Below, piece after piece: positions 15,783 through 25,160 of a stretch of 64,000 nucleotides of DNA (position 1 is the first letter of the stretch; every line of letters starts with the position of its first letter). The DNA comes from Amycolatopsis xylanica (GTDB lineage Bacteria; Actinomycetota; Actinomycetes; Mycobacteriales; Pseudonocardiaceae). The stretch spans positions 49,137 to 113,136 of the forward strand of contig NZ_FNON01000016.1 of assembly GCF_900107045.1 (NCBI RefSeq), given 5' to 3'. The notes under the pieces are model-generated. The model saw only the letters and a program-made list of their open reading frames with translations. It did not search any database and was not told where the DNA came from. A program made the translations under genes and the position numbers.

Positions 15783-17045
15783 GTGAAGCGGGTGCATCCT
15801 GGGGTTCGGCTGGTCGTGGGGGAGATCGGGCGGCGGCGGTTCGGGGCCGAGCTGGGGTGGGTGCTGGTCGGGGTTCCGCTGGCCGCCGTGTGCCTGGTGC
15901 TGGTGGTCGCGGGGCTGGCCGTCGGGGTGGTGGTCTCGCCGCTGTTCGTGGGGTTGCTGCTGCTCTCGGGTGTGCTGGGGTTCGTGCGGGCGCTGGGTGG
16001 GGTGCATCGGCGGCTCGCGGGCAGGTTGCTGGGTGTGAAGGTGGGGGTGCCCGCCTCACGGCCGATGGAGCCGGGGTTCGGGAAGTGGTTCAAGGCGCGG
16101 ATCGGGGATCCGATCGCGTGGCGGGCCGTCGCTTACCTGGTGTTGCGGGTGCCGGTGGCGGCGGGGGAACTGCTGGTGACCGCGTGGATGGTGGTGGGCG
16201 GGGTCGCGACCGTCCTCTACCCGTTCTTCTGGCACACCACGGGCGGGCGGGAGATGCCGATGTTCGGCATCCGCACCGACACGTGGCTGCTGAGCTTCCC
16301 GCTCGCGTTGCTCGGGGTGGGCCTCCTGATCGCGCTGCCGTGGGTGATCCGGCTGATGGTCGGGGTGGACAAGCTGCTGGTACGCGGGCTGCTCGGGCCC
16401 AAAACACTGAGCGAACGGGTGCGGGACCTGGAGGTCAGCCGGGCCGCGGCCGTCGAGGACGCCGATGTGAAGCTGCGGCGGATCGAGCGGGATCTGCACG
16501 ACGGGGCGCAGGCGCAGCTGGTCGCGCTCGCGATGAAGCTCGGGATCGCCAAGGACGAGCTGGACGGGGCCAGCCCCGATGTCGCCCAGCTGCGGCAGCT
16601 GGTCACCACCGCGCACGCCAACGCCAAGCAGGCCCTGATCGAACTGCGCGACCTCGCCAGGGGCATCCACCCGCCCGCGCTCGACGCCGGGCTGGACGTC
16701 GCTCTGTCCACTTTGGTCACCACGATCGGGGTGGACGTCGAGCTGGACGTCGACGTCGGCACGCGGCCACCGCCGTCGCTGGAGACGATCGCCTACTTCA
16801 CTGCGGCCGAGCTGCTCACCAACGCGGCCAAGCACGCCCCCGACGGCATACATCTGCAGGTCAGGGCCACCGACGCGCTCGAAGTCACCGTCTCGGACCA
16901 AGGGCCGGGCGGCGCCAGGATCACCCCCGGCGGCGGGCTGGCCGGGATCGTCGAACGGCTGCGCGTCGTCGATGGCGCGCTGGACGTCTCGAGTCCGCCC
17001 GGCGGGCCGACCATTGTGACCGCATCGATCCCCCTGACTGGCTAA
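15783..17045 (+). CDS. Sensor histidine kinase (HisKA_3 type)
   Basis: The 420-residue kinase starts at a GTG at 15783; the frame is open far upstream but runs through the repeat array. The N-terminal half has two pairs of transmembrane segments (about 23-70 and 115-195) of the 'putative sensor' type. The phospho-acceptor His239 is in RIERDLHDGAQAQLVALAMK, typical of NarL/DesK-class kinases. The ATP-binding N box ELLTNAAKHAP and G box GGGLAGIVERL follow. It pairs with the response regulator 29 bp downstream. The stimulus is unknown, probably membrane-linked. Confidence 0.9.
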   Translation: MKRVHPGVRLVVGEIGRRRFGAELGWVLVGVPLAAVCLVLVVAGLAVGVVVSPLFVGLLLLSGVLGFVRALGGVHRRLAGRLLGVKVGVPASRPMEPGFGKWFKARIGDPIAWRAVAYLVLRVPVAAGELLVTAWMVVGGVATVLYPFFWHTTGGREMPMFGIRTDTWLLSFPLALLGVGLLIALPWVIRLMVGVDKLLVRGLLGPKTLSERVRDLEVSRAAAVEDADVKLRRIERDLHDGAQAQLVALAMKLGIAKDELDGASPDVAQLRQLVTTAHANAKQALIELRDLARGIHPPALDAGLDVALSTLVTTIGVDVELDVDVGTRPPPSLETIAYFTAAELLTNAAKHAPDGIHLQVRATDALEVTVSDQGPGGARITPGGGLAGIVERLRVVDGALDVSSPPGGPTIVTASIPLTG

Positions 17046-17074
17046 GGTGGTGCTGTCACCAAGGGGGTACGGCA

Positions 17075-17719
17075 GTGCGGGTCGTGATCGCGGAGGACTC
17101 GACCATCCTCCGCCAGGGTCTCGTCGAGCTGCTCACCCTGCGCGGCCATGAGGTCGTCGCCGCCGTCAAGGACGCCGCCGCACTGGAGGCGGCTGTCAAG
17201 GCGCACGCGCCCGATGTGTCCATTGTGGATATCCGGATGCCGCCGACGCACACCGACGAGGGCCTGCGCGCCGCCATCGCGCTCCGCAAAGAGCAGCCGG
17301 GACAGGCCATCCTGCTGTTCTCCCAGTACGTCGAAACCCGGTACGCCGCCGAACTGCTCGCCGACCGGGCGGGCGGGGTCGGCTATCTGCTGAAGGACCG
17401 CGTCGCCGAGGTCTCGGACTTCCTCGACGCGCTCAAAAGGGTCGCCGACGGCGAGACGGTGCTCGATCCCGAGGTCGTCAGCCAGCTCTTTTCAGCCACG
17501 CGTAAAACCGGAGAACTCGACAGATTGACGACAAGGGAACGCGAAGTTCTCGATCTGATGGCCGAGGGCCGGTCGAACGCGGCCATCTGCGCCAAGCTGT
17601 TCCTCTCCGCGGGATCCGTCGAAAAGCACGTGACCAGTATTTTCGGCAAACTGGGGCTGCACCAGTCCGAGGGGGACAATCGCCGCGTGCTCGCGGTGCT
17701 GAAGTACCTCCAGGCCTGA
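17075..17719 (+). CDS. NarL/FixJ-family response regulator
   Basis: The 214-residue regulator starts at a GTG at 17075 with AAGGGGG upstream. The receiver domain has the acidic pair Glu7/Asp8, phospho-acceptor Asp52 in VDIRMPP and a conserved Lys in LLKDRV. The C-terminal LuxR-type helix-turn-helix is LTTREREVLDLMAEGRSNAAICAKL. It is the partner of the upstream kinase. The SARP gene follows 47 bp downstream on the same strand and may belong to the same signalling unit. Confidence 0.93.
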   Translation: MRVVIAEDSTILRQGLVELLTLRGHEVVAAVKDAAALEAAVKAHAPDVSIVDIRMPPTHTDEGLRAAIALRKEQPGQAILLFSQYVETRYAAELLADRAGGVGYLLKDRVAEVSDFLDALKRVADGETVLDPEVVSQLFSATRKTGELDRLTTREREVLDLMAEGRSNAAICAKLFLSAGSVEKHVTSIFGKLGLHQSEGDNRRVLAVLKYLQA

Positions 17720-17766
17720 AAACTGTGCCAAAATCACCGCGCACTGTCCTGCTGGGGAGAAGCGAA

Positions 17767-20700
17767 ATGCGCATCCAGGCGTTGGGCCCGATCGAGCTCA
17801 GAGCGGGCGAGCGCACAATCCCGCTCGGCGGCCCGAAGCCGAAGGCGCTGCTCGCCGCCCTGCTCCTGCAGCCCCGGCAGGTCGTCTCCGTCGAACGGCT
17901 GATCGCGCTCATCTGGGACGACGCGCCGCCGCGCTCGGCCACCGCGCTGGTCCACACCTACATCTCCCAGCTCAGGCGCGCTTTCGGCGAGGCGGGCACG
18001 GCCGAGGCGCTGGTCACGCGCCCGCCCGGCTACCTGCTCGACGTGACCGCGGACGACTGCGACCTCGAAGCGTTCGAGCAGCTCATCGACAAGGCCAGGC
18101 AAGCCGAGCGCCGCGAGAACCACGCGGAGGCGCACGAGCGCTATGAGCAGGCGCTGCGGCTCTGGCGCGGCCCGGCGTTCGGCGGCGTCGACACCGCGTT
18201 CGCCCGTGCCGGCGCGGACGCGCTCGAAGAGGACCGGCTCGGCGCCACCGAAGGCCGCGCCCGCTGCCTGCTCGAACTCGGTCGCGGCGCCGAGGTCACC
18301 GCGAGCCTCACCCAGCTGGTCGCCGCCAACCCGCTGCGCGAGGAGGCGCGCGGGCTCCTGATGCGCGCGCTGTACGAAAGCGGCAGGCACGCCGACGCGC
18401 TCGCCGTGTACCGCGACGGCCGCCGCCATCTGCAGGACGAGCTGGGCATGGAGCCCGGCGAGAAGCTCAGGACCCTGCACACCGAGATCCTCAACGGCAC
18501 GCTGGCCGTCAAGAAGCCGGTCGCGCGCCCGGACGTTCCGGCGCCACGCCAGCAGGACGAGTACGTGGTCCCCCGGCACCTGCCGCCGGACATCGGCGAT
18601 TTCACCGGTCGCGCCGAACATCTCGGCGACGTGCTCCGGCTGGCTGGACAGTCCTCTATGGACACCCGCACCGCGACACCGACGGTCGTGATCTCCGGCT
18701 TCGGCGGTGCCGGGAAGTCCGCGCTCGCCGTGCACGCGGCGCATCTGCTGCGCGGCGACTATCCGGACGGCCAGCTCTTCGCCGACCTGCGCGGCTCCGA
18801 GCGCGACCTCGAAGCGCAGGAGGTGCTCGGGCGCTTCCTCGGCGCGCTCGGCATCAGCGGCAGCGATCTGCCGGACACCCTCGACGACCGTGTCGACCTC
18901 TACCGCCGCAAGGTCGCGGGCCGCCGTCTCGTGATCGTGCTGGACAACGCGCGTGGCGAGCACCAGGTCCGGCGGCTGCTGCCCGGCGACCCGCACTGCC
19001 TGGTGATCATCACCAGCCGCTCGCGGCTGACCGGGCTCGAAGGCATCGCGCCGATCGAGCTGGACTTCTTCTCCACCGAAGCCGCGGTCGACATGCTGCG
19101 CAAGATCATCGGCCCGGCACGGGTCGCGGCCGAACCCGAGGCGGCGCACACGATCGTCTCGCTCTGCGGCGGGGTCCCGCTGGCGATCAGGGCCGCGGCG
19201 GCGAAGCTGCTCGCCCGGCCGCACTGGCCGTTGCGCGCGCTCGCGTCGCGGCTGTCCGACGAGCGCCGCAGGCTGGACGAGCTGGCCGTCGGTGACCTGG
19301 CGATCCGGTCGAGCCTGCGGCTGAACTACGCCGAGCTGGACGAACGGCATCGCCGCGCGTTCCACCTGCTCGCGTTGCTCGACCTGCCCGACTTCGGGCT
19401 GTGGCTGGCCGCGCCGCTGCTGGAGGTCTCGCTCGAAGACGCCGAGGACATCGTCGAACGGCTCGTCGACCTGCGGCTGCTCGACGTGGTCGGCATCGAT
19501 CCGCTCGGCCGTGTGCGGTACCGCTTCCATGACCTCGTCCAGCTCTTCGGCGCCGAGCAGGCCGAAACCGAGCCGCCGGAGCTGGTCGCGGCCGCGTTGA
19601 GCCGCGCGCTCGCCACGTGGATGGCGCTCGTCGAAGCCGGCGCGAAGCGGCTGCCGCGCGTGACGCTCGGGCTCCGGCCGAAGATCGAGACCGCGGTCGT
19701 CACCGATCCCCGACTCATCGAAGAAGCCGAGCAGAACCCGACGGAATGGCTGAAATCGGAGACCGCGGCCGTGGTCCGCGCGGTCGAGCGCGCGCACGAG
19801 CTCGGCATCGACGAGGTCACCACCACGTTGATCACCGCGCTGCTCTCCTCGCCGTTCGCCGCGCGCAACGAGTTCGACGGCTGGCAGCGCACGCACGAGG
19901 TCGCGCTCGCCGCCGCGCGGAAGTCCGGCGACCTGCGGTCCGAGGCCGCCGTGCTGGCCGGGCTCGGGCAGCTGTTCTACGAGAAGGACGATTTCGCGAC
20001 CGCGCTCGAGCATTTCCAGCTGGCGAAGCGGCACGCGGTGACCGTCGGCGACGACGCGACGCTGGCCGTCGCGCTGGTCGGAATCGGCACCGTGCGGCGG
20101 GATCTGGCGCAGTTCGGGCAGGCGCTCGAAGACCTGGGCGAGGCGGCCGGGCTCGCCGAGCGTATCGGCGACGACACGGTGCTCGCGGCCGCGCGCTACG
20201 GCGCCGGGGCGATCAGCCGCGATCACGGCGAGCTGGCCGCGGCCGCCGGGTCGTTCGAGGTGTGCGTGGCCCTGTACCGCGAGCTCGGCGACCGGCGCGG
20301 CGAGGCGCTCGCGTTGCGCGCGCTGAGCCTGTGTCACCGCGCGAACGGCAAGCTCGGCGAGGCCGTCGATCTCAGCAGGGAAGCCGAAATCATCCTGCGC
20401 GACGTCGGCGACGCGCTCGGCGCCGCCTACGCGCGGCAGTCGCTCGCGAAGGCCCGCATCCGGCAACGCGAGGTCGACGGCGTCGCCGAGCTGCTCGATT
20501 CGTGCCTGGAAGTCTGCGCGCAGCACCGCGACCGGTTCGGCGTCGCGCTGATGACCAGGACCGCGGGCGAGCTGGCGCTGGCGCGCGGCGAACTCGACCG
20601 CGCGAGTGAGCTGCTGACCGTCGCGCTCGGCCAGTGGACCGAACTCGATCTTCCGCTGTGGCGCGCGCGGACCTTGCGCGATCTCGCCGCCGCGGTGGAG

Positions 20701-20826
20701 GATGGCCGGACGCTGTGGCAGGAGGCGTTGGAGCTGTTCGCCGCGACCGGGGGCCGCGAGCTCGCCGAGCTGGCCGCGCACACCCCGCTGACCTGGCGAA
20801 ACAGCGTGTCTATAGCGAACTTATAG
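17767..20826 (+). CDS. AfsR/SARP-family transcriptional activator with NB-ARC and TPR domains
   Basis: The 1019-residue protein starts at the ATG at 17767 with GGGGAGAAG before it; 14 codons upstream are open but less likely. Domains in order: OmpR-like winged helix (about 1-95), bacterial transcriptional activator domain (about 100-245), NB-ARC NTPase with Walker A GFGGAGKSA near 312 and VIVLDNA Walker B near 395, then TPR-like helical repeats to the C-terminus. This is the AfsR layout; such proteins integrate phosphorylation or nucleotide signals and activate antibiotic or developmental genes. No biosynthetic cluster is next to it here, so its targets are elsewhere. Confidence 0.92.
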   Translation: MRIQALGPIELRAGERTIPLGGPKPKALLAALLLQPRQVVSVERLIALIWDDAPPRSATALVHTYISQLRRAFGEAGTAEALVTRPPGYLLDVTADDCDLEAFEQLIDKARQAERRENHAEAHERYEQALRLWRGPAFGGVDTAFARAGADALEEDRLGATEGRARCLLELGRGAEVTASLTQLVAANPLREEARGLLMRALYESGRHADALAVYRDGRRHLQDELGMEPGEKLRTLHTEILNGTLAVKKPVARPDVPAPRQQDEYVVPRHLPPDIGDFTGRAEHLGDVLRLAGQSSMDTRTATPTVVISGFGGAGKSALAVHAAHLLRGDYPDGQLFADLRGSERDLEAQEVLGRFLGALGISGSDLPDTLDDRVDLYRRKVAGRRLVIVLDNARGEHQVRRLLPGDPHCLVIITSRSRLTGLEGIAPIELDFFSTEAAVDMLRKIIGPARVAAEPEAAHTIVSLCGGVPLAIRAAAAKLLARPHWPLRALASRLSDERRRLDELAVGDLAIRSSLRLNYAELDERHRRAFHLLALLDLPDFGLWLAAPLLEVSLEDAEDIVERLVDLRLLDVVGIDPLGRVRYRFHDLVQLFGAEQAETEPPELVAAALSRALATWMALVEAGAKRLPRVTLGLRPKIETAVVTDPRLIEEAEQNPTEWLKSETAAVVRAVERAHELGIDEVTTTLITALLSSPFAARNEFDGWQRTHEVALAAARKSGDLRSEAAVLAGLGQLFYEKDDFATALEHFQLAKRHAVTVGDDATLAVALVGIGTVRRDLAQFGQALEDLGEAAGLAERIGDDTVLAAARYGAGAISRDHGELAAAAGSFEVCVALYRELGDRRGEALALRALSLCHRANGKLGEAVDLSREAEIILRDVGDALGAAYARQSLAKARIRQREVDGVAELLDSCLEVCAQHRDRFGVALMTRTAGELALARGELDRASELLTVALGQWTELDLPLWRARTLRDLAAAVEDGRTLWQEALELFAATGGRELAELAAHTPLTWRNSVSIANL

Positions 20827-20911
20827 GTGACCCCTGACTCTCTGGAGGGGATCTCTGGCGGCGTCGGCCAAGCTTGGCTCATCGAACGAGGTGAGCAGAA
20901 GCGAGGGGAAC

Positions 20912-21352
20912 ATGGTCACCACCGCGCCGGACAAGTCACTGCTGAGGTTGGGACGGCAGACGACCCGCGACGAGATCATCGCGCGGGCGGCGAGCTGGTT
21001 GCGGCCCTCGGTTCCCTATAGCCGGGACGCGTTCCACGAGAACGAGCACGGCGCCTACCGGGCCGACTGCGCCGGCTACATCTCGATGGCGTGGGGAATC
21101 CCCGGCGGCTTGGACACCGCGGGGCTGTCCAAGGCCGGGTACGAGATCGCCAAGGCGGAGCTGGCGCCGGGTGACGCGCTGCTGCGCCAAGACGGCACGA
21201 TCCTTTTCGGCGCGTGGGCGAACCGGCGCCGGACCAGGTTCTGGGGGTACGAGCAGGTGGACGGCCAGGGCACGGTGCTGCACCTGGTCGACTACACGCA
21301 TGGCCGGAAGGCGTTGGCGTACAAGCCTTTCCGGTACATCAGGACGAGGTGA
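20912..21352 (+). CDS. NlpC/P60-like protein with an apparently incomplete catalytic site
   Basis: This 146-residue protein starts at an ATG after GAGGGGAA; a GTG at 20891 is the alternative. The first half resembles small actinobacterial peptidoglycan amidohydrolases of the NlpC/P60 type: residues before ADCAGYISMAWGIPG carry the expected Cys nucleophile. In the next block, ALLRQDGTILFGAWANRR, I would expect the catalytic His before the LFGAW strand, but a Thr is there. No signal peptide is visible, so it may be cytoplasmic. It may be a non-catalytic relative or use one of the C-terminal His. It lies 85 bp after the SARP gene on the same strand. Confidence 0.65.
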   Translation: MVTTAPDKSLLRLGRQTTRDEIIARAASWLRPSVPYSRDAFHENEHGAYRADCAGYISMAWGIPGGLDTAGLSKAGYEIAKAELAPGDALLRQDGTILFGAWANRRRTRFWGYEQVDGQGTVLHLVDYTHGRKALAYKPFRYIRTR

Positions 21353-21426
21353 CACGGGTCGCCGGCGCACAAGGGGGTCGGTCAACGGGGGTTGACCGTC
21401 CGCGCCGGACTGGGGGCCCAAGGACT

Positions 21427-21466
21427 CGTGGGGGCATCGCCGGTTGGGGCCGGCGATGCCCCCACG
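21427..21466. terminator. Strong hairpin before the AraC-type gene
   Basis: Perfect 17-bp arms, CGTGGGGGCATCGCCGG and its complement, flank TTGGGG. There is no T-tract. It probably ends the SARP/NlpC-like transcript and insulates the downstream regulator. Confidence 0.6.
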
Positions 21467-21504
21467 ACTCTGGCCTGATGGCCGATATGTGTCAGAATCG
21501 AGCC

Positions 21505-22467
21505 ATGGAGCGTCATCGGGTGGCCGTGCTCGTCCGGCACGGGATGCTGCCCATCGAACTGGGCATCGTGCACCGCCTGTTCAGCCAGGCGAAGATCGGC
21601 GGCGAGCGGCTGTACGACGTCCTGACCTGCGCGGTCACCCCCGGCCCGATCCGGACGGACACCGACATCACGATCACCGTCCCGCACGGGCCCGAGGTGC
21701 TGGCGACCGCGGACACGGTGGTCGTCCCCGCCTCGCACGACGACGACGAGCCTCGCTACTACGGCCAGCTCGGGCCCGCGCTAGCCGCCGCGCTCGCGCG
21801 GATCCGGCCGGGCACGCGGATCGCGTCGATCTGCACCGGCGCGTTCGTGCTGGCCTCGGCCGGACTGCTCGACGGGCGCCGCGCGACCACGCACTGGCGG
21901 TCGGCCGACGACTTCCGCGCGCTGTTCCCGGCCGTGAAGCTCGACCCCGACGTGCTCTACACCGACGAGGGCGACGTGTTGACCTCGGCGGGCGTGGCGT
22001 CGGGCATCGACCTCTGCCTGCACATGATCCGCCGCGACCATGGTTCGGCGGTCGCCAACGACGTCGCGCGCGGGACGGTCGTCTCCCCGCACCGCGAGGG
22101 CGGGCAGGCCCAGTTCATCCGGCGCCCGGTGCCCGAACCCCAGTTCGCGACCACCGGGAACGCGCGGGCGTGGGCGCTCGAGCAGCTGCACCGGCCGCTG
22201 ACGCTGAAGGAGCTGGCCGCGCGGCAGTCGATGAGCACGCGGACGTTCACCCGCCGCTTCCGCGAGGAGGTGGGCGTCTCGCCGCTGCAATGGCTTACGC
22301 AGCAACGGATCGAGCGCGCCCGGCAGCTGCTGGAGCAGACGGACCTGCCGGTGGACCGGATCGCGGCCGACTCGGGTTTCGGAACGGCGGCGTCGCTGCG
22401 CCAGCACCTCCAATCAACGCTCGGGGTCTCCCCCAGCGCCTACCGCAGCACCTTCCGAGCCAGCTGA
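21505..22467 (+). CDS. GlxA-family regulator (DJ-1/PfpI domain plus AraC helix-turn-helix)
   Basis: The 320-residue protein has an N-terminal class I glutamine amidotransferase-like (DJ-1/PfpI) domain with a conserved Cys in SICTGAFVLASAGLLDGR and the following ATTHW motif, and a C-terminal double AraC helix-turn-helix (MSTRTFTRRFREEVGVSPLQW and the second helix pair ending SPSAYR). GlxA members regulate carbon or nitrogen catabolism and their ligand is usually unknown. I use the ATG at 21505; a CAGAAT box at 21493-21498 would place the transcript start on that ATG, so the mRNA may be leaderless. An in-frame ATG at 21478 is the alternative. Confidence 0.87.
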   Translation: MERHRVAVLVRHGMLPIELGIVHRLFSQAKIGGERLYDVLTCAVTPGPIRTDTDITITVPHGPEVLATADTVVVPASHDDDEPRYYGQLGPALAAALARIRPGTRIASICTGAFVLASAGLLDGRRATTHWRSADDFRALFPAVKLDPDVLYTDEGDVLTSAGVASGIDLCLHMIRRDHGSAVANDVARGTVVSPHREGGQAQFIRRPVPEPQFATTGNARAWALEQLHRPLTLKELAARQSMSTRTFTRRFREEVGVSPLQWLTQQRIERARQLLEQTDLPVDRIAADSGFGTAASLRQHLQSTLGVSPSAYRSTFRAS

Positions 22468-22478
22468 CCAGGCCATTG

Positions 22479-22564
22479 AAAGCCCGAAAGCCACTTTCGT
22501 CAGATGCGATCTGACGAAAGTGGCTTTCGGGCTATCACACCTGACGAAAGTGGCTTTCGGGGTT
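22479..22564. repeat. Dispersed hairpin element A2 (reverse orientation of A1)
   Basis: A perfect inverted repeat with 25-bp arms around GCG (22481-22533) is followed by one further unit beginning ATCACACCTGACGAAAGTGG. This is the mirror layout of A1 at 6079. It lies between the convergent AraC-type and GH2 genes. Confidence 0.92.
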
Positions 22565-22578
22565 CGGGGAGGGGTGGG

Positions 22579-24642
22579 TCAGGTGAGGGTCCAGGTGACC
22601 GTGTCGGTGAAGGTTTGGCCTGCTCGGGTTCCTGTCACCGTGAGGACGTTGGGGCCGGGCTTCAGGGTGATCGGCCAGGTGAAGATGTGGTCGGCCGAGG
22701 TCTTTGTGGACACCGGGGTTCCGTTGAGGGACAAGGAGACCGAGTCCGCGGTGCCGTAGACCTTGACCGTCGTGGACGCGGCCGTGCGCTGGGTCCAGCG
22801 GCGGCTCGTCAGGTAGACGAAGGGCGTGTTCGTCCAGTTCGCCTTGTACCAGTAGAAGGAGTCCTTGCGGATCGAGCGGTCGTACGTGACGAGGCCCTTG
22901 TCGTTGCGGCCCAGGGTGTCGCCCTCGGAGCGGCTGTCGACGCCGAAGTCGAACATGTTCCAGACGAAGGTGCCCCAGAGGAACGGCCGCGTGGAGATCT
23001 GCTTCCAGTGGTTCTCGTGCAGGATGTTCTGGTACTCCTCGGGGTGCCAGCGCGAGGTGGTCACCGGCGGCGCCGGGTTCTCCTCGTGCTGGATCACGCT
23101 GGCGCCCGCGCCGTACTCGCTCAGGCCGATCTCGCGGGCGGGATCCTTGGCGTGCAAGGCGTCCGCCCACGCGCCGGGGCCGGTGGCGGACTTGTTGTAC
23201 CAGCCGTAGTAGCGGTTGTAGCCGCTCACGTCGGCGTGCGACGACAACGCGTCGGTGTCGCCCTGGTTGGTGGCGTAGGTCGAGAAGCGGCCGGAGTCCT
23301 CGGCTTTGACCTGCTTGGCGAGCAGGTCGAGGATGTCGTTGGTGACCGCGTCGTTGGTGCGCTGCTCGTTGCCGATGCCCCAGAAGGCGATCGACGGGTG
23401 GTTGAAGTTCTGCCGGATCAGCTCGTACATCTGCTGCTGGGCGTTGGCGCGGAAAGCGGCCGAGTCGGTCACCTTGTCCACCAGCGGGATTTCCGCCCAG
23501 ACCACGTATCCGCGCTGGTCGGCGAGGTCGTAGACCTGCTGCGCCTGCTGGTAGTGCGCGGTGCGCAGCGCGTTGACGCCCATCTCGTCCATCAGGTCGA
23601 AGTCCTGGACGTGCTGCGACGGCGGCACGGCCCAGCCCTGGTCGAGACGGTCCTGGTGCGCGTTCACGCCGTGCAGCGCAAGATGCTTGCCGTTCAACGA
23701 GAAGCCGGCAGCCGGGTCCACAGTGGACGAGCGGAGGCCGAGCGGCTGGGTGACCACATCGGCCACGCGCGTGCCATCGAGCACCTCGACGCTCACCTTG
23801 TACAGGTACGGGTCTTCCTTGCCCTGCCAGCGATGCGGGTTCCGGATGGTCAGCCGCTGCACCTGCTCGAACCCGGTCGCCGCCGCCACCGCGCGCGACG
23901 CGGTCGTGTTCTCCGTGACCACCGTCCCGGCCGCGTCACGCACCACCGTGTGCAGGCGGACGTTCTTCGACGCCGCGAAGTTGTTCCACGCCTTGGTGGT
24001 GACGTCGATGTCGGCCGACGCGGCCGTCACCGCGCGTTGCCGCACGTAGACACCCGGGCCGCCATAGTCGCCCAGCCGCACCGACAGCGGGTCGACCGCG
24101 AGCAGCGAGACGTCACGGTAGATGCCGCCGTAGAACGTGAAGTCCGCCTGCAGCGGCGCGATGTCGGCGTTCGCGGCGTTGCTGACCTTGACCGCGAGCA
24201 CGTTGTCCTGGCCGAGGCGCACCGCCGCGGTCGCGTCGAAGCGGAACCCGGCGAAACCGCCCTTGTGCTGCCCGAGCTTGGTCCCGTTGACCCACACGTC
24301 ACTGACCGAGTTGACCCCGTCGAACTGCAGCCACAGCTTCTTGCCCGCCAGCCCGGCGGACGGCGTGAAGTGCTTCCGGTACCAGCCGACGCCGCGGTAG
24401 TAGTTGCTCCCGCCGTCCTGGCCGTCCTGCGCGTTCCACGTGTGCGGGACGCTGGTCGCGGTCCACGCCGAGTCGTTGAAACCGGGCGTCTCCGCACCGG
24501 CGACGTCGCTGCGGACGAACCGCCAGCCGGCGTCGAGAGTCGTCTGTTGGCGCACTTCGGTCACCGCGTGCACGGCGGGCACGAAGGCGAAGCTCGTCGC
24601 CGCGAGGATCAGGGATAGGCCGAGCAGGCGAAACCGGGCCAC
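22579..24642 (-). CDS. Secreted glycoside hydrolase family 2 (beta-galactosidase/glucuronidase-like)
   Basis: The 687-residue protein has a signal peptide (about 1-26, ending VHA), an N-terminal jelly-roll sugar-binding domain (about 30-190), an immunoglobulin-like domain (about 195-310), a TIM-barrel catalytic domain (about 315-590) and a small C-terminal beta domain. The acid/base Glu is in WGIGNEQ near 423 and the nucleophile Glu in EIGLSEYGAG near 506. It acts outside the cell on beta-linked glycosides; galactoside versus glucuronide specificity is not clear. No transporter or other carbohydrate gene is adjacent. Confidence 0.9.
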   Translation of the reverse strand: MARFRLLGLSLILAATSFAFVPAVHAVTEVRQQTTLDAGWRFVRSDVAGAETPGFNDSAWTATSVPHTWNAQDGQDGGSNYYRGVGWYRKHFTPSAGLAGKKLWLQFDGVNSVSDVWVNGTKLGQHKGGFAGFRFDATAAVRLGQDNVLAVKVSNAANADIAPLQADFTFYGGIYRDVSLLAVDPLSVRLGDYGGPGVYVRQRAVTAASADIDVTTKAWNNFAASKNVRLHTVVRDAAGTVVTENTTASRAVAAATGFEQVQRLTIRNPHRWQGKEDPYLYKVSVEVLDGTRVADVVTQPLGLRSSTVDPAAGFSLNGKHLALHGVNAHQDRLDQGWAVPPSQHVQDFDLMDEMGVNALRTAHYQQAQQVYDLADQRGYVVWAEIPLVDKVTDSAAFRANAQQQMYELIRQNFNHPSIAFWGIGNEQRTNDAVTNDILDLLAKQVKAEDSGRFSTYATNQGDTDALSSHADVSGYNRYYGWYNKSATGPGAWADALHAKDPAREIGLSEYGAGASVIQHEENPAPPVTTSRWHPEEYQNILHENHWKQISTRPFLWGTFVWNMFDFGVDSRSEGDTLGRNDKGLVTYDRSIRKDSFYWYKANWTNTPFVYLTSRRWTQRTAASTTVKVYGTADSVSLSLNGTPVSTKTSADHIFTWPITLKPGPNVLTVTGTRAGQTFTDTVTWTLT

Positions 24643-24749
24643 AACACCACCTCATAATTCATGGATGTGAACGCTGGCTGGCGGGCCGAACGCACGCTAG
24701 CGACGGTCTCACCCGGGCGTCAACGTCCGAAGGTCGTACGGTGGCAGTC

Positions 24750-25160
24750 ATGTACTCCGTCGAGATCGAGGTGCGCACCGGCAACCGCGCCGTGGTGCAC
24801 GACCTGACCAGGGACGCCGAGCGGTTCCTCACCGAGGCCGACGCCGAGGACGGCCTGCTGCACGTCTGGGTCCCGCACGCGACGGCCGGGCTGGCGATCC
24901 TCGAGACCGGCGCGGGCAGCGACGACGATCTGCTCACCGCGCTCGACAGCTTGCTCCCCCGCGACGAGCGCTGGCGGCACCAGCACGGCAGCGCCGGCCA
25001 CGGCCGTGACCACGTGCTGCCCGCGCTGATCCCGCCGTACGCCACCGTCCCCGTGCTCGGCGGGGTGCTGGCGCTGGGCACCTGGCAGTCGATCTGCCTA
25101 GTGGACACCAACCTCGACAACCCCGTGCGCCGCGTGCGGTTCAGCCTGCTTGCCGGGTAG
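24750..25160 (+). CDS. UPF0047 (YjbQ) family protein
   Basis: The 136-residue protein has family motifs HVWVPHATAGLAILE (about 46-60) and HGRDHVLPALIPP (about 90-105); the conserved His residues line a possible metal or phosphate site. Members can rescue thiamine-phosphate synthase mutants in vivo, but the normal function is unknown. The start is the ATG at 24750; a GTG at 24741 is possible. Its last 63 bp overlap the convergent 25098-26045 gene. Confidence 0.85.
   Translation: MYSVEIEVRTGNRAVVHDLTRDAERFLTEADAEDGLLHVWVPHATAGLAILETGAGSDDDLLTALDSLLPRDERWRHQHGSAGHGRDHVLPALIPPYATVPVLGGVLALGTWQSICLVDTNLDNPVRRVRFSLLAG

Noticed and set aside
17734..20781. A 1015-codon open frame on the minus strand opposite the SARP gene
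   Set aside because: It is the codon-position shadow of a high-GC gene. Its product is Arg/Gly/Glu-rich without domains, while the plus strand encodes a complete AfsR-type protein.
17767..22467. A secondary-metabolite cluster around the SARP and AraC regulators
   Set aside because: No polyketide, peptide, terpene or tailoring gene set is present. The regulators stand alone.
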